DNA from: Streptomyces pacificus
Lineage (GTDB): Bacteria > Actinomycetota > Actinomycetes > Streptomycetales > Streptomycetaceae
Reading direction: 5' to 3'
DNA length: 64,000 bases
Assembly (NCBI RefSeq): GCF_011766325.1
Contig: NZ_BLLG01000014.1
Coordinates: 85,234 to 149,233 of the forward strand
A model generated the notes under the pieces. It did not search any database and had not been told where the DNA came from. It saw only the letters and a program-made list of their open reading frames with translations. The stretch's first letter is position 1. Every line of letters starts with the position of its first letter. A program made the position numbers and the translations under genes. Below are positions 59,210-64,000 of the stretch, one piece after another.

Positions 59210-59779
59210 TCACAGTGCGCGGCACATCAGGATCTCGTCGCGGTCGTCGCCCGGCGCCAGGCGCAACGCCCCCGGCCAGCGACCGACCTCGGCCCAGCCC
59301 GCCCGCCGGTAGAAGTCCTCGATCCCCAGGCCCGCCCGTACCGACAGCTTGAGGCGTTCCAGGCCCATCTCCTCCCGTGCGACCCGGTGGACCTCGCGCA
59401 TCAGCGCGGTGCCGATCCCCCGGTTCCGGAGGCGGACCTGCGTCTGCACGTGGTTCACCACCCCGCAGTGCGCTTCGAGCGGGTGTCCTTCGCGTCGGAC
59501 GAGCAGCCAGCCCGCGACGGAGCCGTCGAGGGTGGCCACGAGCAGCCTGCCGTGCTCGGGCGCCAGGACCTCCGCGACCTGGTCCACGGCTGCCGCCAGG
59601 TCCGCCGGGACCAGGGGCGGCAGCGGGCAGTCCGCCGGAATGACCGCCCCGCCGGCATTGACCACCGTGGCCCAGCACCCGGCGAGTTCCCGTCTGAGGG
59701 CACCGGAGACTTCGGACGGGCGGGCGAACTGGGTGAGGGCGGGCGCGGTCGGTTCGCATGCGGTCACGCGCGAAAGCAT
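59210..59779 (-). CDS. GNAT-family N-acetyltransferase
   Basis: 189-aa acetyltransferase. CoA-binding loop RNRGIGTALMREVHRVA and the closing strand DFYRRAGWAEVG identify GNAT. Short variable N-terminal helix (ALTQFARPSEV). Substrate unknown. ATG at 59779; upstream frame lacks coding bias. Convergent with the methyltransferase. Confidence 0.88.
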   Translation of the reverse strand: MLSRVTACEPTAPALTQFARPSEVSGALRRELAGCWATVVNAGGAVIPADCPLPPLVPADLAAAVDQVAEVLAPEHGRLLVATLDGSVAGWLLVRREGHPLEAHCGVVNHVQTQVRLRNRGIGTALMREVHRVAREEMGLERLKLSVRAGLGIEDFYRRAGWAEVGRWPGALRLAPGDDRDEILMCRAL

Positions 59780-60226
59780 GTCACCGTACCGGATCACCGG
59801 ATCACCGGAGCGCGGGTGTCCGGTGCTCGTGCTCACCGGCCCGCTCCTCGCCTCGGCCCGGCGCCGGCCGCCCCCTACCGGCCGCTCGTACCGGCAGCCC
59901 CGGGCAGTCGGCCCCCGCATGGTGCGGAGCAGATACGGAGTCCGACCCCGCACGCGAGAGCGAGGGGGCCTGCGGGAGGTTCCGCGGTGTCGCTCCGCAC
60001 CCGCGGCTCGCCACGAACCCGACCTCCGCGGCCGTCATGCGGAATTCAGGGAATGGGCAGCGGTAATGCGCAGTGAAATTCGTTGTCGAATTCGCGGTCG
60101 TAAGTAGCTGATTTGTCGCGGCGTGTCATCCATGGCAGCCTTCATGGCGGGGATAGAAAGCGGACAAGGGAAACGCGTTGCCGTCCGCAAGCGGACGGTG
60201 GCCAGAGAGCTGTGGAGATGAGTGGA
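59780..60226. other. Promoter region of the His-rich protein gene
   Basis: 447 bases without a gene. Lower G+C at 60040-60125 with ATTCG-TTGT-CGAAT. A CCGTCCGC-AA-GCGGACGG hairpin at 60181-60198 ends 28 nt before the start. I found no clear Zur box here. Confidence 0.5.
60181..60198 (+). promoter_or_regulatory. Leader hairpin upstream of the His-rich gene
   Basis: Perfect 8-bp inverted repeat with 2-nt centre, just before the ribosome binding site; could act as an operator or an mRNA hairpin that governs translation. Confidence 0.35.
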
Positions 60227-60529
60227 ATGGCGACATCGGTGGAGCACCGGCCGCACCCCGGTCACGACCATGCGCACGGTGAGGGCTGCGGGCATGTGGC
60301 GGTCCCGCACGACGATCACGTCGACTACGTGCACGACGGCCACCTGCACCGCGAGCACGACGGCCATGTGGACGAGTGCGAGGTGGGAGGCCATCGGGAG
60401 CACGCCGGTCACGACCATGCGCACGATGTGGGCTGCGGGCATGTGGCGGTCCCGCACGGCGACCACGTGGACTATGTGCACGACGGTCATCGCCATGCCG
60501 CCCACAACGGGCACTGGGACGACCACTGA
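60227..60529 (+). CDS. Histidine-rich metal-binding protein with internal duplication
   Basis: 100-aa protein with 27 His and 3 Cys (21, 51, 70). Two repeats of about 45 residues share HDHAH, GCGHVAVPH, DHVDYVHDGH and AAH/REH...GH. No signal peptide. The composition suggests a cytoplasmic zinc buffer or carrier, fitting the neighbouring zinc-starvation genes. Start chosen with GGAG 9 nt upstream; ATG at 60218 would add three residues. A perfect hairpin ends the transcript. Confidence 0.85.
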   Translation: MATSVEHRPHPGHDHAHGEGCGHVAVPHDDHVDYVHDGHLHREHDGHVDECEVGGHREHAGHDHAHDVGCGHVAVPHGDHVDYVHDGHRHAAHNGHWDDH

Positions 60530-60583
60530 GCTGAGGAGACCTCACTGAGCCGACAGCTGATGGTCCCGCTCCGGGATGAGAAT

Positions 60584-60615
60584 GAAATGCACCCCCGATG
60601 GCGGGGGTGCATTTC
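60584..60615. terminator. Bidirectional intrinsic terminator
   Basis: Perfect 14-bp stem GAAATGCACCCCCG/CGGGGGTGCATTTC, loop ATGG, followed by TCTTTG; shared by the convergent His-rich and rpsR genes. Confidence 0.9.
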
Positions 60616-60636
60616 TCTTTGCTGACGGGGTGTTCC

Positions 60637-60873
60637 TTATCGGATGGAGTAGGGGATGAGTGCCATCTCGCGGGCGTTCTTGATGGCGGTGGCGAGCTGT
60701 CGCTGCTGCTGGGCGGTGACCCGGGTGACGCGGCGGCTGCGGATCTTGCCGCGGTCGGAGATGAACTTCCGCAGCAGATCGGTGTCCTTGTAGTCGATAT
60801 AGGTGATGCCGGCGGCGTCGAGGGGGTTGGGGCGGGACTTCACGGGCTTGCGGGGGTCGTTGCGGCGGGCCAT
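60637..60873 (-). CDS. rpsR: Ribosomal protein S18, cysteine-free paralogue
   Basis: 78-aa S18 (DAAGITYIDYKDTDLLRKFI, RRVTRVTAQQQRQLATAIK). It has no Cys, so this is the zinc-independent form. Last gene of the leftward set L33-L31-CobW-S18. AGGAG lies 6 nt before the ATG. Confidence 0.96.
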   Translation of the reverse strand: MARRNDPRKPVKSRPNPLDAAGITYIDYKDTDLLRKFISDRGKIRSRRVTRVTAQQQRQLATAIKNAREMALIPYSIR

Positions 60874-60910
60874 GGCTGCTCCTGGTGCGGCGGCGGGAGT
60901 GGGTCGGGGG

Positions 60911-62068
60911 TTATGCGACGGGGTCGAGGAGGGAGTCGAAAGCGGCCGGGAGGTGCTTCCAGGCTTCCGGTCCTGCTGTGTACTCGGCATCGGTGAGCAG
61001 GCAGGATTCCAGGACCCGCGCGAGTGCGTCGCGGTCGAGTCCGGGTGAGGTGAAGACGAGGTGCTGGCAGCGGTCGCCGTGTTCGCCGTGCCAGTCGAGG
61101 GCGGCGGCGGCCCGGCGTACCGGCGGGACCATCTCCCAGGCGGCGTCCGGCAGGGAGGCCAGCCATGGTCCCGCGCTCTCCACGCACAGTGCCCCGCCCG
61201 CGGCGTCCCAGGCGAGCAGGGTGTCGGGGCGGTCGGCGAGCCAGAACCGCCCGCGGCTGCGGGCGGCGGCGCAGCAGAGGTCTTCCAGTGCCTGATAGAG
61301 CCGTTCGGGGTGGAAGGGCCGGTGCCGGCGCCAGACGAGGGTGGTGACGCCCGCTTCGTCGGCCTCCTGGGGGAGCAGGGCGCAGGCCGGGTGCTGGGCA
61401 GCGGCCGCCGCCTCGACGTCGAAGCCGGCGAACGCCGACTCCGCGAGCCGCGGGGAGCGGACCGGCACGTGGCGGGCCGTGGGGTGGAGCTGGGTGAGCA
61501 GGGCGCGGTCGGCATCGTCGGCGTCCTCGCTGTCCACGAGGGCGAGGACGGGGGCGTACTCCAGCTGCCTGGCCCAGGTGTCGCCGACGGTGCGCTGGTC
61601 GTTGGGGGCGGCGGCGAGGCCGGCCTCGGCCAGGTCGTCGCCGTTGGCGAGGCAGGGCAGCACGAGAGCGGGGTCGACGGCCGTGATCACGTTGGTGAGG
61701 CGGACCGCGTCGCCGCCGTGGGCGGCGACGACCTCGGCCATCGACTTGGGTTCGACGGAGTCCCACAGTTCGACGACGGCGAGCCGGGTGAGGCCGGCGT
61801 CGGCGAGCCGTTCCAGCTCGGGCACGAGGTCCTCGCGCAGCGCGCAGCACGCGCAGTCGTTGACCAACGGGGCGTCGCCGCGGGACAGCTCGCCCGAGGC
61901 GTCGCGCACCCGGCGCAGGACGGTGCCGTGTTCGGCGGCTGTGGACAGGTCGTGGTGGAGGGCGACGCTGCCCGGGACGGTGTGCAGGAGGCGGTCCACG
62001 ACCTGTCGGCGGGCCTCGGAGTGGAGCCCGCCGACGATGACGACGGGCAGCGCGCCTTCGTGCCGCAT
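60911..62068 (-). CDS. CobW-like protein without P-loop (Mrf-like)
   Basis: 385-aa CobW/COG0523-type protein. The Walker A (GxxxxGKT) position reads VGGLHSEARRQ (residues 12-22), with no GKT, so nucleotide hydrolysis is doubtful. The CxCC metal motif is kept (Cys72, Cys74, Cys75 in DCACC), and the C-terminal domain (RPFHPERLYQAL, GRFWLADRPD) is complete. It resembles the mycobacterial group that includes Rv0106 and the ribosome-hibernation factor Mrf made in zinc-poor cells. Start shares one base with the L31 stop (TGATG). Confidence 0.85.
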   Translation of the reverse strand: MRHEGALPVVIVGGLHSEARRQVVDRLLHTVPGSVALHHDLSTAAEHGTVLRRVRDASGELSRGDAPLVNDCACCALREDLVPELERLADAGLTRLAVVELWDSVEPKSMAEVVAAHGGDAVRLTNVITAVDPALVLPCLANGDDLAEAGLAAAPNDQRTVGDTWARQLEYAPVLALVDSEDADDADRALLTQLHPTARHVPVRSPRLAESAFAGFDVEAAAAAQHPACALLPQEADEAGVTTLVWRRHRPFHPERLYQALEDLCCAAARSRGRFWLADRPDTLLAWDAAGGALCVESAGPWLASLPDAAWEMVPPVRRAAAALDWHGEHGDRCQHLVFTSPGLDRDALARVLESCLLTDAEYTAGPEAWKHLPAAFDSLLDPVA

Positions 62069-62322
62069 CACAGCGCTCCGCGCCGGCCGTAGCGGCGCTC
62101 GAACCGCTCGACCCGCCCGGCGGTGTCCAGGACGCGGGCGGTCCCCGTGTAGAAGGGGTGGCTCACGTTCGAGATCTCGACGTCGACGACGGGGTAGGTG
62201 TTGCCGTCCTCCCACTCGATGGTCTTGTCGCTGGTCATGGTGGAGCGGGTGAGGAAGGCGTAGTCGGCGGCGCGGTCGCGGAAGACGACGGGACCGTACG
62301 CGGGGTGGATTCCGGGCTTCAT
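62068..62322 (-). CDS. rpmE2: Ribosomal protein L31 type B
   Basis: 84-aa L31B (KPGIHPAYGPVVFRD, SHPFYTGTARVLDTAGRVERFERRYG). It lacks the N-terminal CxxC of zinc-type L31. Replaces the zinc form during zinc shortage, freeing metal. AAGGA is upstream of the ATG. Overlaps cobW-like gene as TGATG. Confidence 0.96.
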   Translation of the reverse strand: MKPGIHPAYGPVVFRDRAADYAFLTRSTMTSDKTIEWEDGNTYPVVDVEISNVSHPFYTGTARVLDTAGRVERFERRYGRRGAL

Positions 62323-62380
62323 CGGGTGGTCCTTCGGGGCGGGTTGGGGGTGGGAGCCGGTCGCTGCGGTGCGGGTTGGG

Positions 62381-62410
62381 TCGGTGCGGGTCGGTGCGGG
62401 TCGGTGCGGA
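62381..62410. repeat. Three 10-bp tandem repeats
   Basis: TCGGTGCGGG twice, then TCGGTGCGGA, in the 134-nt gap between L33 and L31. Confidence 0.7.
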
Positions 62411-62456
62411 TGGGAGCGGGGCGGGGCCGGGTGGGCCGGTGCTGGTGCGCGGGGGG

Positions 62457-62621
62457 TCAGCGTTCCTCGCGGAAGTCGACGTGGCGCCGGGCGATCGGGT
62501 CGTACTTGCGCAGGACCATGCGGTCGGGGTCGTTCCGGCGGTTCTTGCGGGTGACGTACGTGTAGCCGGTTCCCGCGGTGGAGCGGAGCTTGATGATCGG
62601 GCGTACCTCGTTGCGAGCCAT
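62457..62621 (-). CDS. rpmG: Ribosomal protein L33, cysteine-free paralogue
   Basis: 54-aa L33 (MARNEVRPIIKLRSTAGTGY, NRRNDPDRMVLRKYDP). No Cys: the zinc-independent form. A -10 TATAGT ends 7 nt before the ATG, so the mRNA is probably leaderless. First gene left of the Zur-like box. Confidence 0.95.
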   Translation of the reverse strand: MARNEVRPIIKLRSTAGTGYTYVTRKNRRNDPDRMVLRKYDPIARRHVDFREER

Positions 62622-62634
62622 ACGGGGTACTATA

Positions 62635-62652
62635 TGGGAATGGTTTCCATTA
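62635..62652. promoter_or_regulatory. Zur-like box between L33 and L28
   Basis: TGGGAATGGTTTCCATTA, core AATGG-TTT-CCATT, overlaps the divergent promoters of L33 (leftward) and L28 (rightward). Position and gene content match the Zur-controlled alternative ribosomal protein loci of other actinobacteria. Confidence 0.75.
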
Positions 62653-62689
62653 CCAAAAACTATCCGCCCGAAGAGAGGTAGGCAACACC

Positions 62690-62926
62690 TTGTCCGCCCA
62701 CTGCCAGCTGACCGGCGCGAAGCCGGGCTTCGGCAACACCATCTCCCACTCGCACCGGCGCACCTCGCGCCGGTTCGACCCGAACATCCAGCGCAAGCGC
62801 TACTGGCTGCCGAGTGAGGGCCGGTACGTCCGGCTGACGCTCAGCGCGAAGGCGATCAAGACCATCGACAGCATCGGTATCGAGGCCGCCGTGGCCCGTA
62901 TCCGCGCCCGGGGAGTGCAGGTCTGA
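62690..62926 (+). CDS. rpmB: Ribosomal protein L28, alternative form
   Basis: 78-aa L28 (MSAHCQLTGAKPGFGNTISH, RRFDPNIQRKRYWLPSE). Only one Cys remains, so no zinc ribbon. TTG start with AGAGAGGTAGG upstream. Its stop overlaps the S14 start as TGATG. Confidence 0.95.
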   Translation: MSAHCQLTGAKPGFGNTISHSHRRTSRRFDPNIQRKRYWLPSEGRYVRLTLSAKAIKTIDSIGIEAAVARIRARGVQV

Positions 62927-63231
62927 TGGCCAAGAAGAGCAAGATCGCGCAGAACGAGAAGCGCAAGGCGACCGTCGAGCGGTACGCGGCCCGCCGTGCG
63001 GAGCTGAAGGAGATCATCCGCCGGCCGTCCTCGACCGACGACGAACGCCGGGCGGCCGTGGCGGAGCTCCGGCGCCAGCCCCGCAACGCGAGTGCGACCC
63101 GGGTGCGCAACCGGGACAGCGTGGACGGGCGGCCGCGCGGCCACCTGCGCAAGTTCGGCCTGTCCCGGGTGCGGCTGCGCGAGCAGGCCCACGCCGGCTT
63201 CCTCCCCGGGGTCACCAAGTCCTCCTGGTAG
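62926..63231 (+). CDS. rpsN: Ribosomal protein S14, cysteine-free paralogue
   Basis: 101-aa S14 (MAKKSKIAQNEKRKATVERY; NRDSVDGRPRGHLRKFGLSR). The long form without the CxxC...CxxC zinc site of the 61-aa type. Overlaps L28 by one base; ended by a very strong hairpin. Confidence 0.96.
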   Translation: MAKKSKIAQNEKRKATVERYAARRAELKEIIRRPSSTDDERRAAVAELRRQPRNASATRVRNRDSVDGRPRGHLRKFGLSRVRLREQAHAGFLPGVTKSSW

Positions 63232-63250
63232 CCCTGCCGCTCTCCTGAAA

Positions 63251-63300
63251 GGGTGAGCCGCCGGCCGTGACCTGCCGGGGTCACGGCCGGCGGCTCACCC
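63251..63300 (+). terminator. Very strong hairpin after rpsN
   Basis: Perfect 22-bp stem (left arm begins GGGTGAGCCGCCGG) with 6-nt loop TGCCGG, 20 nt after the stop. Confidence 0.88.
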
Positions 63301-63939
63301 CTGGCGGCACCACGGCCGAGGCCGGGGCGGCCAAAGCGGTCGAGCCGTGGCCTCCCGGCCCGGTGGGGCTGCTGCCCGCCGTCATCCATGTCATCCACTG
63401 CTATGCACCGGCATCCGGTGTCATGCACCGTCATGCACCGTCATCCACCGGCAGTGGAGCGGGAAACGGGGCGGCAGTGGAGGCGGGGGCTTGTCACGAC
63501 TTCCGCGCGGGCGCCGGTCGTACCCCGCGAAGTGGTGGAGGTGACCACGCGCTCCGCGTTCCCGTTCGAGGCCCGTGGTGCTCTCCCCGGTGGCGGCAGC
63601 CGGCGAAGCGTCCCGCCGGGGCGGGCTGCACGTCCGATCCGGCCGGGTGCACCGCCGACGACCCGCGGACTCCGCCGCCCTGATCCCCCGCATCACCCGG
63701 TGGGACGCCGTCCGGGCGTCGCCCGCAGCCTGGTGGGGAGCGGGTGCTTCCCTGTCCTGGAGGAGGCCAGCCCCGGAGGTCGCGCGGACAGGCGCGGCCG
63801 TGGCCGGGGTGTGGGCGTTCGCTCCAGCGGGGTGTGATCCCCGCCCGCCGGGCGAGGGCGTCCCCGCGATCTCCGGCCTCCACAGTTGTGTACCGGGCCG
63901 GACGGTGCCGTGGCTGCGACCACCGTCCGGCCCGGAGTC
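63301..63939. other. Intergenic region with repeat copy B
   Basis: 639 bases without a supported gene. CATGCACCGTCAT-type repeats occur at 63410-63445. Copy B of the dispersed 101-bp sequence lies at 63549-63649. A leftward frame (63494-63883) might encode a small protein but has no clear start signal. Confidence 0.45.
63549..63649. repeat. Copy B of a dispersed 101-bp sequence
   Basis: Aligns without gaps to the minus strand of 10827-10927 with 18 differences, 52 kb away. Confidence 0.6.
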
Positions 63940-64000
63940 TCAGTGCCCCGTCAGGCCGCCGAGCGGGACGTGCTCGTGCGCGCAGCTCTCGTCGAAGCCG
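63940..64000 (-). CDS. C-terminal end of a gene running off the window
   Basis: From the TGA at 63942-63940 the minus strand reads back through 19 codons (GFDESCAHEHVPLGGLTGH) all ending in G or C. Too short to identify; two His and one Cys near the end are visible. Confidence 0.35.
   Translation of the reverse strand, partial: GFDESCAHEHVPLGGLTGH

Overview
The window looks like chromosomal DNA of a Streptomyces or close relative. It is about 73% G+C, third codon positions are almost always G or C, GTG and TTG starts are common, and it carries typical actinomycete sets: a CvnA-D conservon, a SigB-type sigma factor, a DUF6343 protein, LAL-type LuxR and ANTAR/PP2C proteins. I see no insertion sequence, prophage, CRISPR array, rRNA gene or origin.

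Left part (0-20 kb). A GDSL esterase faces a tightly coupled five-gene operon matching the conserved but functionally unassigned STM4011-STM4015 set: two radical SAM proteins, an alkaline-phosphatase-fold hydrolase, an ATP-grasp-like protein and a leucine-rich-repeat protein. Three of its four junctions are 4-nt stop/start overlaps. A DUF6745 pair, a PfkB kinase, an amidase, an NAPE-PLD-like metallo-beta-lactamase-fold protein and a cold-shock protein follow. Then comes a five-gene conservon (sensor ATPase, roadblock, DUF742, Ras-like GTPase, GAF protein) ended by a 16-bp-stem hairpin, and an acyl-CoA-dehydrogenase-like flavoprotein without a Glu at either known catalytic-base position.

Middle (20-37 kb). 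A two-gene graspetide (omega-ester RiPP) locus, precursor plus ATP-grasp maturase, lies beyond a long intergenic region with three 15-bp operators spaced exactly 41 bp apart. A split transketolase pair sits behind a SoxR/MerR-type promoter and is probably leaderless. Two identical tRNA-Pro(GGG) genes bracket 10.6 kb holding two MFS exporters, a LAL-type LuxR regulator, a secreted subtilisin with a P-domain, DoxX and DUF309 proteins. A metallophosphoesterase/Sfp-type phosphopantetheinyl transferase pair and a stand-alone cNMP-binding-domain protein follow.

Stress-signalling block (37-48 kb). This starts with a small protein that aligns with the immunoglobulin-like domain of eukaryotic RhoGDI. 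Next come a STAS antagonist and its HATPase partner, an OsaA-like multi-HAMP hybrid kinase, an ANTAR-GAF-PAS-SpoIIE phosphatase and a SigB-type sigma factor: the component classes of a partner-switching pathway. Small membrane proteins, a PadR regulator, an F420-type nitroreductase-fold protein and a secreted protein lie beyond.

Right part (50-64 kb). A TetR regulator and a HelR-like RNA polymerase-recycling helicase are followed by an operon of three PLP/sulfur enzymes (Y4yA-type decarboxylase, cysteine-synthase/rhodanese fusion, SufS-like desulfurase). The last 6 kb is a zinc-starvation region: a methyltransferase behind a Zur-like box, a duplicated His-rich protein, and cysteine-poor paralogues of ribosomal proteins S18, L31, L33, L28 and S14 with a CobW-like protein lacking its P-loop, arranged around a second Zur-like box.
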